DNA of 45,795 bases from a virus. The stretch covers positions 1 to 45,795 of the IMG/VR virus record IMGVR_UViG_3300024308_000036; one strand, given 5' to 3'. The notes beneath the pieces were generated by a model. It searched no databases. It was not told the origin of the DNA and saw nothing but the letters and a program-made list of their open reading frames with translations. The position numbers and the translations under genes are program-made. Position 1 is the stretch's first letter. Each line of letters opens with the position of its first letter. Below, one piece after another: positions 1 to 8,359 of this stretch.

Positions 1-237
1 GTGCACACGAGTATTGAGCATAGTCGAGATTGGTGCAGATCACTTCTGATATTGGACTGTCAGGAGCTGGCTGCACAACAGCCGCTACACTCAATCAACT
101 GGTGCAGTCGTCTTCTGAAAATGACACAGGGGAGGCAGAAGAGGTTCCGCAGGTGAGTGAAAAGCAAACCCCGGGGTGATCTCTTCTCCGCGGGCCAAGC
201 CGAAGGCGCAGGCCTTGCGCGAGCGAAGCGAGCGCGT

Positions 238-347
238 AGGTTCCGAGACTTGGGAGATAAGCTATACTAACTTGCAGTTTTTGGTTTTCAAAATTCCGGA
301 TAAGCTATACTGAACTATCATCACTTTTTGTTGCTTCTACTATTTAT
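238..347 (+). repeat. Partial copy of the origin-side inverted-repeat element
   Basis: AGGTTCCGAG at 238-247 and the block at about 317-345 (core ATCACTTTTTGTTGCTTCT) match, in the same order, one arm of the inverted repeat at 21940-22070 read on its minus strand (core ATCACTTTTTGTCGCTTCT). Here the two blocks are separated by about 70 bases that hold the duplicated GATAAGCTATACT word. The match is visible in the sequence; its function is not known. Confidence 0.6.
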
Positions 348-417
348 AAGAACTTTTTTCTTAAAAAAATAAAAACATAGACGCGCGCGCACGCGCGAAT
401 ACATCAAAACGCTCGGA

Positions 418-433
418 AAGTCAATATTTACTG
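418..433. promoter_or_regulatory. Degenerate copy of the 16-bp operator
   Basis: AAGTCA-ATAT-TTACTG matches the arms CAGTAA/TTACTG at 10 of 12 positions. No start codon is obvious next to it, so its target is unknown. Confidence 0.35.
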
Positions 434-597
434 ATTTGGTGTTAGCGAGGAATGGAAAAACAAGACCAGCTTTCGCTGGCCCTGATTTCTATCTTGAACG
501 TATCGCATCGACACATTTCCAGACGCAATAGAATCGATTTACAGCGAATCCAGAGTCTTTCTGCTAGTGTCAGATGCCCCAGCGCGTCTGAATCGCT

Positions 598-897
598 CTA
601 AATCAATTCTGCGCAGCTTTCCGCGAGCTTCGCCCCTCCCTCTCCGGTGACTGTTGTCATCTGATAGCCGAGTTTGGTTATCCGATACACAACTCGGCTT
701 CTTCCACGCCGGCACTCTCTGCCAGCCTTTTCGATGACCCCCTTCTCGATCATGAACCGGAGGGTGTGCTGGATGGCCTGCTTCGTCACCTCATAACCGG
801 CTCGCTCGATGAGCTGGTCAAGATCAACAAGCGATCCGTCAGGGTTTCGTTTTTTGATTACCTCGATCAGGAGGAACATTCGCATGGTGAGGATCAT
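598..897 (-). CDS. Winged-helix DNA-binding protein
   Basis: A 99-residue protein whose residues 10-75 read as a winged-helix fold: DLDQLIERAGYEVTKQAI looks like the recognition region, followed by MIEKGVIEKAG and a basic wing (RRGRSRVVYRITKLGY). The start overlaps the stop of the GNAT-like gene by four bases, so it is the last gene of the ParB/COG2401-like operon and is translated with it. It may regulate that operon or act as a DNA-binding partner of its products. The exact family is not recognised. Confidence 0.6.
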   Translation of the reverse strand: MILTMRMFLLIEVIKKRNPDGSLVDLDQLIERAGYEVTKQAIQHTLRFMIEKGVIEKAGRECRRGRSRVVYRITKLGYQMTTVTGEGGAKLAESCAELI

Positions 898-1763
898 GAG
901 AGCTCCAGTGGTTGATTTACAGGTTGTCGGTCAAATGCCAGGAGAGGAAGCGAGGCGGGCATCGGCCGGCCCCAATCAGGGTTCTCATAGAGGGCATAAA
1001 CGGTGTACCCGAAGATGAGCTGCTGCAGCTCCCGAACAAGGTCGTGATCGCTCATTGTCATCAGGTCGTCAGCCGTCTTGCCGAGATTCTGGCCGGTCTT
1101 TTCGCGAGAGCTGTGCCGGTAGTAGAAGTCGATCATCTGCTTCCGCAACGCTTGGTAAACGGGCTTCGGCTGTGAAATGAGCTCCTGGTACACCGCTTCG
1201 CGATCGGCCGGATGGCATTCGAATGTTTCGGCCATAAACTTCAGACCGACCTCGTAGGCCGCGGCCCTACGCAAAGGCGCCCTGACGAACCCGGCCTTTG
1301 TGTCGAACGGGTTGTATTTGGCCATCGAGCTCACGATCTCGACATAACGCTTACCCTCCATTCGGCAGACAAGGTTCATCATCCGGTAGGAAACACCGGT
1401 CCCGCGGTACATGGTCGATGTCACGATGCGCCCGATCCGACGCATGTTTGCATTCAGCCAGGCAGGGCGATGCTTATTGGTCAGAGTTGTATCCGCGCCA
1501 GGCTTGAGCTTCGGCAACATGTCGTGGCGCGGGCCAAGCAACAGGGCGACGGATGAAGTGACCACCACAGCGACAATGTCGTTGGTCGTGGTCAGACGGC
1601 ATCGCCAGAATCGAGGCGCTGGAGGGAGGTTCTCGGCCTTGTAGTGCAGGTGATGGAGCTTGTCCCAATCCTCCTTCGAGCCAACCTCGACAACCATGTG
1701 CTCGAGCAGGCTGAACAGCCTGCTCTCACACTCCGGATGGCGGGTGATAATGGTCTCGCTCAT
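894..1763 (-). CDS. GNAT-like acyltransferase, similar to the acetyltransferase half of COG2401
   Basis: A 289-residue protein. Residues about 30-160 look like a GNAT fold: RIGRIVTSTMYRGTGVSYRM (110-128) has the acyl-CoA loop pattern RxxGxx, and YVEIVSSMAKYNPF (140-153) strongly recalls the conserved MAKYNPF segment of COG2401, proteins in which an ABC ATPase is fused to a predicted acetyltransferase. The matching ABC ATPase is encoded separately in the same operon (2670-3344). The C-terminal 120 residues are helical and unassigned. Starts overlap by four bases on both sides, so expression is tightly coupled. The substrate is unknown; DNA base modification of the Mom type is one idea, because Mom also has a GNAT-like fold. 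Confidence 0.6.
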   Translation of the reverse strand: MSETIITRHPECESRLFSLLEHMVVEVGSKEDWDKLHHLHYKAENLPPAPRFWRCRLTTTNDIVAVVVTSSVALLLGPRHDMLPKLKPGADTTLTNKHRPAWLNANMRRIGRIVTSTMYRGTGVSYRMMNLVCRMEGKRYVEIVSSMAKYNPFDTKAGFVRAPLRRAAAYEVGLKFMAETFECHPADREAVYQELISQPKPVYQALRKQMIDFYYRHSSREKTGQNLGKTADDLMTMSDHDLVRELQQLIFGYTVYALYENPDWGRPMPASLPLLAFDRQPVNQPLELS

Positions 1764-2218
1764 CGCTTGCCGCCCTCTTGGTAGGAGCCGGCAGAAATGG
1801 CTGCAGCCCGGGCGCGGAAAATCTCGACCCCCTTGTCAGCCAGTTTCTCGGCGGTCCGGCCACCGATGTAGCCGCCAAGACCGATTTGGACGATGTCCAG
1901 GATCTTGAGTACGACCTCCTGATCCATGTCCTGATGCGTCCATCCCATCCAGTAGATGCAGACCATGGTTGAAAGGGCCATCATGATGATCGGACGCCAG
2001 TTTCGCTGCAGCCATGACTCGCCTTGGGCTTCCGCCACAATCACAGACTTCTGAGCATCAACCTCGCGGCCAAGCAGCTCTACGACCGATGTGGTCAGCT
2101 GGGCCGTCAGGGCCGTCTCCAGCTCCTTCGCCTTGTCTTTGTCCTCAATAAACTTGCCGACAGTCCCAGAGACCACGTTGCTCACCGTCTCAAGAACACT
2201 GGATACCAATGGGATCAT
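1760..2218 (-). CDS. Phage holin, 3TM (GTA holin) type
   Basis: A 152-residue membrane protein. The start at 2218 follows a strong AAGGAGG site; a longer frame upstream lacks one. An amphipathic N-terminal half (residues 1-80) is followed by ESWLQRNWRPIIMM, typical of the 3TM holin family, then hydrophobic helices at about 84-104 and 113-133. Holins let the endolysin reach the peptidoglycan at lysis. The endolysin candidate lies 5.6 kb away on the other strand, so the lysis genes are split. The start overlaps the stop of the upstream gene in a TGATG arrangement. Confidence 0.75.
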   Translation of the reverse strand: MIPLVSSVLETVSNVVSGTVGKFIEDKDKAKELETALTAQLTTSVVELLGREVDAQKSVIVAEAQGESWLQRNWRPIIMMALSTMVCIYWMGWTHQDMDQEVVLKILDIVQIGLGGYIGGRTAEKLADKGVEIFRARAAAISAGSYQEGGKR

Positions 2219-2667
2219 CACAAACCTCCTTTGCTGATTCGGTGAGCGCTCGCGACAACACACTGTCCATCGCCGCGTTCCGCCTTGATCGGGTCTTTGT
2301 ACTTGAAGGTCTTGGCCACCTTCCGGCACCCCTTCACAACCGCCTCCTGCAGATAGGCAATCGCCTCCTGACTGTCCGCGTCGGCGGGGACGCCTACTCG
2401 TCTCAGGATGTTGAATGAGCAATGGAGCGCCTCATGGAAGAGAACGAACTCATCCTCGACATCCGGCACCCAGATCAGGTTTGCAACGCCGTTGGCAGTG
2501 GTGAAGCTCATGCAGTAGCCGCCGCAGTCCTGCAGGTCGTCTCGCGTGATCTCCCAGTCCCTCTCTTTCAGCCTTGGAGCCAGGAAATCAAGGACGCGCT
2601 GATACGGACCTGTGAAGAAATAGAACCCCGAGCGGAACAGCTCGATTGGGTAATAGGGGTGTTTCAC
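2218..2667 (-). CDS. Zincin-like protein with HEALH motif
   Basis: A 149-residue protein with FHEALHCSF at residues 77-85, the HExxH zinc-binding and catalytic signature of zincin metallopeptidases, and downstream acidic residues (ADSQEA) that could supply a third ligand. It may cleave a protein or be a phage zincin-fold protein of other function. It lies two bases downstream of the ABC ATPase and overlaps the holin start. The motif is clear; the family is not recognised. Confidence 0.5.
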   Translation of the reverse strand: MKHPYYPIELFRSGFYFFTGPYQRVLDFLAPRLKERDWEITRDDLQDCGGYCMSFTTANGVANLIWVPDVEDEFVLFHEALHCSFNILRRVGVPADADSQEAIAYLQEAVVKGCRKVAKTFKYKDPIKAERGDGQCVVASAHRISKGGL

Positions 2668-2669
2668 GG

Positions 2670-3344
2670 TCAGTACCTCGCCATGGTTTCTCGATCAGCG
2701 ACTCGGATTGAGATTTCGTCGGCGAACCGCTTGTCGATGGTCATGGTCGGCCGGAGATCCCACATGAGATCCTTGTGAGTGGTCGCCACGATGAGGGTGA
2801 TGCCGGCCTTCTCGCACATCGCACGAACCGAATAGGCCACCACCCGGGCAGTGGTTCGGTCCAGGATCGCCCCGAACTCGTCCGCCGCGATGACATCGAC
2901 ACCGGCATCGAGCAGCTTGGCGATGATGAGGCGGTATCGCTGGCCGTCAGACAGCTCCGAAGGACGGCGAATGAACAGATAGGCATCGTTGAGCCCTGCT
3001 TTTGACAGGATCTTGCAGGCCTCCTCCGTAGACTTGCCGATCTGGTCGATCAGAGGGACATCCTCCAGCTCAACATCATTCAGGGTTGCCACCTTGAGCC
3101 CGTAGTCATCGCGATACTGGCGGGCGAGCTCGCGCAGCATGATCGACTTGCCGGAACCGGACTGGCCCGTGATGTAGATGCAGTCGCCCTGTCGGGTCTG
3201 GAACTTGAGGTTGTCGTAGACCACGAACTCTTGTTCTGAAACACCAAGGCCGAAGGCCTCAGCTACCTCAAGCACTCGCTTTGACCGCTTTACGCTCGTC
3301 TGGAAGCGAACATCAACGGTGTGGTTGTAGATCTTCTGGGTCAC
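2670..3344 (-). CDS. ABC-type ATPase, similar to the ATPase half of COG2401
   Basis: A 224-residue soluble ABC ATPase without membrane segments. Walker A is GQSGSGKS (60-67), the signature LSDGQ (131-135), Walker B VDVIAADE (149-156) and the H-loop histidine ATTH (190). All catalytic residues are present, so it should bind and hydrolyse ATP. Together with the GNAT-like protein at 894-1763 it looks like COG2401 split into two genes. The start overlaps the gp49-like gene by 32 bases. No transporter permease is nearby, which argues for a DNA- or protein-directed role. Confidence 0.8.
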   Translation of the reverse strand: MTQKIYNHTVDVRFQTSVKRSKRVLEVAEAFGLGVSEQEFVVYDNLKFQTRQGDCIYITGQSGSGKSIMLRELARQYRDDYGLKVATLNDVELEDVPLIDQIGKSTEEACKILSKAGLNDAYLFIRRPSELSDGQRYRLIIAKLLDAGVDVIAADEFGAILDRTTARVVAYSVRAMCEKAGITLIVATTHKDLMWDLRPTMTIDKRFADEISIRVADRETMARY

Positions 3345-3810
3345 TGTCGAACTCCTGGGCGGCGAACCGCCTCGCGATACGGTGGCTTTCCAAACCGGCG
3401 AGGTTCTTCACAGCATCGGCATAGGCCAGCTGCTCCCCTTCCTCGCTTGTCAAAAAGTCACCGACCGGTGGGTTAATGTGTCCGACGATATGGATTCCAT
3501 CTTTAAGGTTCAGGATGCAGATAGTGGCCGAGCCCGCCTTGGCGAACTCAACATTCTCGATAAGGTCTTCGACCCCCTCGATGTGAGAGAGCGGATCTAT
3601 GACCTCGAAGCGCTCTGCAAACGCCTCTTGGGTTATCAGCTGGCCATCGATAAAGACATCGCCGACAGCTGGCTGCCGGCCTGTCTTGTTGTCCACCCTG
3701 GACACGTTCATCACCCGCATATCCCCAAGCTGGAAATAGTCAGGAGAGGCGCCCAGGGCGACAACATGCTGGAAATCAAGGCCTCGCTCTCGATGGAGGC
3801 ATCTAGGCAT
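3313..3810 (-). CDS. Phage gp49-like protein (N4 gp49/Sf6 gene 66 family)
   Basis: A 165-residue protein when started at the ATG at 3810, which overlaps the upstream stop by eight bases; a longer frame to 3846 lacks support. The C-terminal half, VEDLIENVEFAKAGSATICI through DGIHIVGHINPPVGDF to GEQLAYADAVKNL, follows the pattern of the phage gp49/gene 66 family, a widespread phage family of unknown function. The N-terminal 60 residues are extra. It lies between the ParB-like genes and the ABC ATPase. Confidence 0.55.
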   Translation of the reverse strand: MPRCLHRERGLDFQHVVALGASPDYFQLGDMRVMNVSRVDNKTGRQPAVGDVFIDGQLITQEAFAERFEVIDPLSHIEGVEDLIENVEFAKAGSATICILNLKDGIHIVGHINPPVGDFLTSEEGEQLAYADAVKNLAGLESHRIARRFAAQEFDSDPEDLQPHR

Positions 3811-4468
3811 TGAACAGGGTCTCCTCTGCATGACGGACGAGGCCACTTACGCCAGACTCTCCGTGAGAGACCAGAGCCAGGAATCGGGTCAAGATCCGAG
3901 CTTGTGACGCAGAGACGTCCTTCACTCCAAATACCTTGGCCAGCGGAACGCGAGACTCTGTGAGATCCTCAACGTGCTCTTCCTCGCCGGAAACATCCGG
4001 CATCTCTTCGGAAATACCCGGGTATTCGACAAGCAGGTCAGTGCTCATCTCGCCAAGGTCTTCCATCAGGAAATTGAGCTCGCGGTCGTCAAAGCCCAGG
4101 TCGCAGAGGTCGATCGACTCTTCAGCCAGCCAACGCAGCTCTTCCTGCAGGATGTTGGTATCGAAATCCCCCTCGCTGACCTTGTTGTCGGCCAGACGAG
4201 CGGCTGCGGCCTCGGCCTTTGTCAGGTCGTAGCGCACGAAAACAGGCAGCTTCTTCCAGCCCAGCTCGATCAGGGCAAGCGTCCGGCCGTGACCGGTGAT
4301 CAAAGTGCCATCCGGCTCAACGTTCGGCGGGTTGATCAGGCCGTGCTTCTCGATAGAGCGAGCGATTTTGGCAATCTGCTCCTTCGGGTGCTTCTTGGCG
4401 TTCTTCTCATAGGGGATGAGCCTGGAGATGTCCCACTCCTCGAGCTCCTTGGTCTTCTTATCAGCCAT
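3803..4468 (-). CDS. ParB-like nuclease-domain protein
   Basis: A 221-residue protein. Residues 10-80 form a ParB/Spo0J N-terminal domain: LIPYEKNAKKHP, IEKHGLINPPNV and the GHGRTLALIELGW motif (about 58-70), the site that binds CTP or carries nuclease activity in relatives. The C-terminal part is acidic and lacks the usual ParB HTH, so it is unlikely to be a plasmid partition ParB. It overlaps the upstream ParB-like gene by eight bases. Phages often carry such pairs near DNA-modification or packaging genes. Confidence 0.75.
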   Translation of the reverse strand: MADKKTKELEEWDISRLIPYEKNAKKHPKEQIAKIARSIEKHGLINPPNVEPDGTLITGHGRTLALIELGWKKLPVFVRYDLTKAEAAAARLADNKVSEGDFDTNILQEELRWLAEESIDLCDLGFDDRELNFLMEDLGEMSTDLLVEYPGISEEMPDVSGEEEHVEDLTESRVPLAKVFGVKDVSASQARILTRFLALVSHGESGVSGLVRHAEETLFNA

Positions 4469-5225
4469 TGAGATCCTCCATGCCGAAATCGGCCAGCAGA
4501 TCCAGCTCGGCGTCGGTCAGCATCTCGGTGCGGGCCGGCTCTTTACCGCCAAAGCTCTCTTCGTAGTTCCGGCATAGCCAGAGCAACGCTTCTCCCGCTC
4601 GAATGGCGGAGTCAGAGTCGGTGATGGCTTGCTCTTTGATGATCCGCTCGATCGTGTCTTTCACGAACTCGGAGTCCTCGACAGGCACCTTGTACTTCAT
4701 CGCCTGATGGGTCTGGATCTCACGAACCGGCGCGGCCAGAGGCTCTTCGTCCATGGCGTCCAGATCATCCAGGGCGCCGAGCAGATCGGCTTCTTCGGGG
4801 GATTCCGATGCGCCAAGCAGTGCGCCAAGCTCATCAACGCCCATGTTCATCCACTCGGCCAGCTCGTCGGCCGAACCCAGACCGGTCAGCAGCTCGCTCA
4901 GCAGGCCAGCATCGTCATGGCCATAGCGGGAGTTGTCGATCATCAGCGCTCGCTTGGCGTCTTCATCGCTGATCTGGCCAAGGTTGATAACCGGCACCTC
5001 GGTCATGCCAAGGTCGATGGAGACCTCAACGCGGTGCTCGCCGCCCACAATCTCCAGAGTGCCGTCCTCCAGGGTGCGAACCAGAATTGGACGGACATGG
5101 CCATGCTTCTGCAGACTGTTGCGGAGCTTGGCTTCTTCCTCCGGTGACATCTTGTTAGGGTTCCATTTGTTCTTAACGAGATGCCGCGGGTCTTCGAAGG
5201 TAAACTTCAGTTTTTCCTTGCTCAT
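4461..5225 (-). CDS. ParB-like nuclease-domain protein, first gene of operon
   Basis: A 254-residue protein with a ParB-type N-terminal domain: RHLVKNKWNPNKM, LQKHGHVRPILVRT and GGEHRVEVSIDLGM (about 61-74). The middle region is acidic and the C-terminal third helical. It is the promoter-proximal gene of the leftward eight-gene operon and is transcribed away from the helicase gene. The intergenic region carries a perfect copy of the 16-bp operator, so the operon is probably under the global repressor. Confidence 0.75.
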   Translation of the reverse strand: MSKEKLKFTFEDPRHLVKNKWNPNKMSPEEEAKLRNSLQKHGHVRPILVRTLEDGTLEIVGGEHRVEVSIDLGMTEVPVINLGQISDEDAKRALMIDNSRYGHDDAGLLSELLTGLGSADELAEWMNMGVDELGALLGASESPEEADLLGALDDLDAMDEEPLAAPVREIQTHQAMKYKVPVEDSEFVKDTIERIIKEQAITDSDSAIRAGEALLWLCRNYEESFGGKEPARTEMLTDAELDLLADFGMEDLNG

Positions 5226-5275
5226 TGTGATAATCTCAGTGCGTGTTTAATGAACATTTATCCGACCTTTTCGGT

Positions 5276-5291
5276 CAGTAAACACTTACTG
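5276..5291. promoter_or_regulatory. Perfect 16-bp operator between ParB operon and helicase
   Basis: CAGTAA-ACAC-TTACTG matches the palindrome at 12 of 12 arm positions. A -10-like TATAAG at 5307-5312 lies just downstream toward the helicase, so the site covers that promoter's -35 region and could control both divergent operons. Confidence 0.75.
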
Positions 5292-5326
5292 ATAGGTTAA
5301 GCAAAGTATAAGAGCTAGGCAATCCG

Positions 5327-7012
5327 ATGATCGTAAAAATGGTGTCCAACGCGGTTAACGCGAAACTGATCGACCCTCCGAAGGAGCTGAGACTGCTCGT
5401 CTCGGACATACTGAGCTACTCGGTGGAGGGGTTTGAGCACATGACAAAGCGCCCAGGTTGGGATGGCCGCTCAACGTTCTTCTCATTCAAGACAAACAGC
5501 TTCCCCGCAGGCTTTTGCTATGTCGTCAGACGGAAGCTGAGAGAGGCCGGCTACCTTGTTCAGCATGTGACTCGCCCTTTGCCTGAGCCTCTTGGGCCCG
5601 AGACTCCGGTCGTTGACGCATTCGGGTTTGACCCTCGATACGCATACCAGATGGAGACCGTCCGGAAACTGGAGAAGTTCGGGATGATGACGGCCCAGCT
5701 GGCTACCGGCGCCGGAAAGTCGCGTGTTGCCCGGCTCGCTTACGCCCGCATCAAGAGAAAGACCCTGTTCCTTACCACCCGATCGGCCCTGATGTACCAG
5801 TTCGCCGATGCCTGCCGCGAGTCATTTGGCGATCAAGAGGTCGGGATTGTTGGAGATTCGATCTGGCAAGCAGATCGCCCGCTCGTCTGCGGCATGGTGC
5901 AGACGCTCGCAAGCAGGCTCGTCAACTACACCGCTGACGAGCTGATAGAGAGGCATCTGGTTGCGCAGGCCGAGCGCGAGAAGAAGGAGATCCAGAACCT
6001 CACTGCCAGGCTTGCTCGCAAGAAAGCGCCCAATGACGAGCGAACCAAGGCCATTGCTCAACTCAAGCGAGAGCTGGCCAAGAAGCGCATGTCTGACGCT
6101 GATCTGGCCGCTCATATCGAGCGCAAGCTTGAGACACAGGCCAAGAACAGGGCTGAGACGTTGGAGCTCTTGAAGAGCTTTGAGTTCGTGATCGCAGAAG
6201 AAGCCCACGAGGCAGGCGGCAACAGCTACTTCGATTTGATGCAGTCCTGCACGAATGCCAACTACCGGCTCGCCCTGACTGCCACCCCGTTTATGAGAGA
6301 CGATGCCGAGTCAAACATGAGGCTCATGGCGGTATCCGGCGGGGTCGGTATACGGGTGAGCGAGAAGCAGCTTATCGATCTGGGGATCCTGGCCACGCCA
6401 ATCTTCCAGATCAGCCGCACACAGAAGCCTCCGAAGCTCTTCCGCAGCACGGCCTATCAGAGAGCCTACGACGTTGGGATCGTCAATCACGACTGGCGAA
6501 ACAAGCGCATCGTGGCTGAGTGCATCCGAATGAGCAGATACGGCCTGACATCAATGGTTCTTGTCCAGAGAAGAAACCACGGCGACCGGATCAATGAGCT
6601 GCTGGGCAAGGTCGGTATGAGGGCGGAGTTCATCAACGGCGATGACGATGCTGAGGGCCGCAAAAGGGCGCTGTCCAAGCTTGGAACCGGCGAGATTCAG
6701 GTCCTCATTGGGACAAATATTCTCGATGTTGGCGTGGATGTGCCCTCTGTTGGGTGCATTGTGCTGGCCGGCGGAGGCAAGGCCGAGGTGGCAAACCGGC
6801 AGCGCATAGGACGAGGCCTGCGGGCCAAAAAGACAGGCCCCAACATCTGCTTCGTGCTCGATTTTATGGACGAGCATAACCAGCACCTTCAAGAGCATGC
6901 CCTGCAGCGAAGGGCCATCATCACCGGCACCGAGGGTTTTAAAGAGAACCTGCTCCCGATGGATCAGGACTGGAATATCGCCGATTACGGCTTTCAACGA
7001 GTAGGAGGGTAA
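5327..7012 (+). CDS. SF2 DNA helicase, T5 D10/T4 UvsW-like
   Basis: A 561-residue superfamily 2 helicase. Walker A is ATGAGKS (126-132), the DExH-type box EEAHEA lies near 287, motif III is LTATP near 311, and motif VI is QRIGRGLR near 487. An insertion at about 205-275 (EREKKEIQNLTARLARKK and following) is predicted to be a coiled coil. Relatives in T4 and T5 unwind branched DNA and R-loops and help move from origin-primed to recombination-dependent replication. Its stop directly abuts the GTG start of the next gene. Confidence 0.85.
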   Translation: MIVKMVSNAVNAKLIDPPKELRLLVSDILSYSVEGFEHMTKRPGWDGRSTFFSFKTNSFPAGFCYVVRRKLREAGYLVQHVTRPLPEPLGPETPVVDAFGFDPRYAYQMETVRKLEKFGMMTAQLATGAGKSRVARLAYARIKRKTLFLTTRSALMYQFADACRESFGDQEVGIVGDSIWQADRPLVCGMVQTLASRLVNYTADELIERHLVAQAEREKKEIQNLTARLARKKAPNDERTKAIAQLKRELAKKRMSDADLAAHIERKLETQAKNRAETLELLKSFEFVIAEEAHEAGGNSYFDLMQSCTNANYRLALTATPFMRDDAESNMRLMAVSGGVGIRVSEKQLIDLGILATPIFQISRTQKPPKLFRSTAYQRAYDVGIVNHDWRNKRIVAECIRMSRYGLTSMVLVQRRNHGDRINELLGKVGMRAEFINGDDDAEGRKRALSKLGTGEIQVLIGTNILDVGVDVPSVGCIVLAGGGKAEVANRQRIGRGLRAKKTGPNICFVLDFMDEHNQHLQEHALQRRAIITGTEGFKENLLPMDQDWNIADYGFQRVGG

Positions 7013-7312
7013 GTGAGTACAGAGATCAAACGAGTCACGCTTGAGGTCAGTCCGGCCCAGCACCGGAAGTTGCGTGACGCCTGCCGCAAGTTCGACACCA
7101 CACAGGCCGAGCTCTTGGGATACCTCATAGACATAACCCTCTCCAATACCGATGTGGTCAAGACGGCCGTTGAGTCGATGGTCCGCAAGCGGAAGATTGA
7201 GGAGGAGCGTCAGCGCCAGAACGAGGACAAGGCGAAGCAGCTGGTCTCCTCTCTCCCGCCGGAGGTGCTGGCAAAACTGCTGTCTGGCGAAGCGGATCTG
7301 TCGAAGTTATGA
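7013..7312 (+). CDS. Small helical protein, possibly DNA-binding
   Basis: A 99-residue protein. The GTG start at 7013 follows the helicase stop with no gap and has an AGGAGGG site. Residues 5-45 (IKRVTLEVSPAQHRKLRDAC) recall ribbon-helix-helix proteins: one strand followed by two helices. The C-terminal half is a charged helix, RKRKIEEERQRQNEDKAKQL. It may be a helicase accessory protein or a regulator; no family is firmly recognised. Confidence 0.65.
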   Translation: MSTEIKRVTLEVSPAQHRKLRDACRKFDTTQAELLGYLIDITLSNTDVVKTAVESMVRKRKIEEERQRQNEDKAKQLVSSLPPEVLAKLLSGEADLSKL

Positions 7313-7767
7313 GTTGGTTCGCTGTTGTTGGGGACGCCGTTCCGCCCGGGCTTGAGCCGGTTCTGGTGAGGGTTCTGGAAGCTCTTAGTGCCAAGGGGAT
7401 GTCGATGCGAACCCATAAGGGCGACATCGGCAACTTGGCAATGGAGCACTTCAAGGGTGGCAAATTCTCGTTCTGGCCCGGCTTTGAGCAGACGGGCGTC
7501 ATCGTGCATGTCGATCCGCGCAATACCGACCTCACCAAGACGCTGATCAGGAGCGTCCCAGGGTTCGCCAGAGCCTCTGGTCATGAGAAGAGCCTGGCCC
7601 AGTCTGTCGCCGCATCAGTGATCGGCCTGGACGGGTCAGGTTCGTTCAAAGCATCCTTTGGGATAACGATGGAAGCGACAGAGCTTGATAAAAAGTTTCC
7701 TTGCTTCATTGCTTCAAAGCTTGGTTTGAAGTTGTATAACATCGCAGACAGAAATCAACTTTCATAG
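7309..7767 (+). CDS. Rossmann/SLOG-like phage protein
   Basis: A 152-residue protein that starts four bases inside the previous gene. The N-terminal segment AVVGDAVPPGLEPVL, then ALSAKGMSMRTHKGDIGNLA and FSFWPGF, resembles the nucleotide-binding SLOG/DprA-like fold of phage proteins whose usual pattern is GxAP...GxxxRTGxAxGxD...PW, but the canonical glycines and aspartate are altered. It may be a degenerate nucleotide-binding protein. Transcription continues from the helicase operon. Confidence 0.6.
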   Translation: MSWFAVVGDAVPPGLEPVLVRVLEALSAKGMSMRTHKGDIGNLAMEHFKGGKFSFWPGFEQTGVIVHVDPRNTDLTKTLIRSVPGFARASGHEKSLAQSVAASVIGLDGSGSFKASFGITMEATELDKKFPCFIASKLGLKLYNIADRNQLS

Positions 7768-7821
7768 CTGGTTTCGGTCATTCGTAGATAGGTGCCTTCA
7801 TTAAAACCAATGGAGGTTCAA

Positions 7822-8271
7822 ATGAACGAAGTTAAGAATGTTGTTTTGCAAGTAGCATCAAAGGAAGTTGGCAAACAAGAAATCCCCAAAGGTTCAAACT
7901 GGGGTCCTCACGTTCAGGGGTATCTGGCGGCCGTCGGTATCGGGTTCCCTGCAGCCTGGTGCGCGGCGTTTGTGTACTGGGTGTTCAAGCAGGCCGGACT
8001 GATCGGGAAGATCCCCAAGACGGGCGGTGTGCTGAAGATGTGGCGGGATGCGCCGGTATCGTGCCGAGTTACCGATCCTCAACCCGGGGACGTCTTCATC
8101 ATGGATTACGGAAAGGGCCTGGGGCACACCGGCATCATTGAGAAGGTGGATGGCGACAAGCTCTACACCATCGAAGGCAACACCAACAGCGAAGGCTCCA
8201 GGGAGGGCTACGAGGTGGCCAGGAGAGTGCGGAGCAAGGCGAAGTGCTTGGGGTTCTTGAGATTTTGGTAA
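7822..8271 (+). CDS. CHAP/NlpC-type peptidoglycan amidase, probable endolysin
   Basis: A 149-residue protein. The ATG at 7822 has an ATGGAGG site seven bases upstream; an earlier in-frame start does not. The papain-like triad is visible: cysteine in AWCAAFVYWV (about 48), histidine in GLGHTGIIE (about 112) and asparagine in TIEGNTNSEG (about 128). There is no signal peptide, so release would need a holin, fitting the holin at 1760-2218. A rho-independent terminator follows at 8286-8313. Family length is normal for a single-domain lysin. Confidence 0.8.
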   Translation: MNEVKNVVLQVASKEVGKQEIPKGSNWGPHVQGYLAAVGIGFPAAWCAAFVYWVFKQAGLIGKIPKTGGVLKMWRDAPVSCRVTDPQPGDVFIMDYGKGLGHTGIIEKVDGDKLYTIEGNTNSEGSREGYEVARRVRSKAKCLGFLRFW

Positions 8272-8285
8272 TTTGAGGTAAGAGA

Positions 8286-8313
8286 AGGGGGCGATATAGA
8301 TCGCCCTCTTTTC
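8286..8313 (+). terminator. Terminator after endolysin gene
   Basis: GGGGGCGAT and ATCGCCCTC form a stem with a four-base loop, followed by a T-rich run. Confidence 0.8.
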
Positions 8314-8359
8314 TTGTTGTAGATTCTGCTCCATCTCATAAGTGGAGTCCCAAACGAAA

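Larger units (their letters stand above)
1..597. other. Gene-poor left end with short repeats
   Basis: No convincing gene is seen. A short frame on the plus strand (GTG at 33, stop at 177-179, 48 residues) and another open at the window edge that stops at 154-156 could be the tail of a gene outside the window, but neither has a clear ribosome site. The 13-base word GATAAGCTATACT occurs at 256-268 and 299-311; each ends in a -10-like TATACT. At 381-400 there is an alternating CG/CA purine-pyrimidine tract, and at 466-479 a small hairpin, CCAGC-tttc-GCTGG. Confidence 0.5.

Noticed and set aside
375-402. Alternating CG/CA tract as a Z-DNA or CRISPR-like signal
   Set aside because: Too short and single; no repeats with spacers exist anywhere in the window, so no CRISPR array is present.
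3803-5225. The two ParB-like genes as the partition partners of the ParA-like gene
   Set aside because: They are 21 kb away, lack the ParB HTH domain and sit in a phage-type operon, so they are unlikely to be partition ParB proteins.
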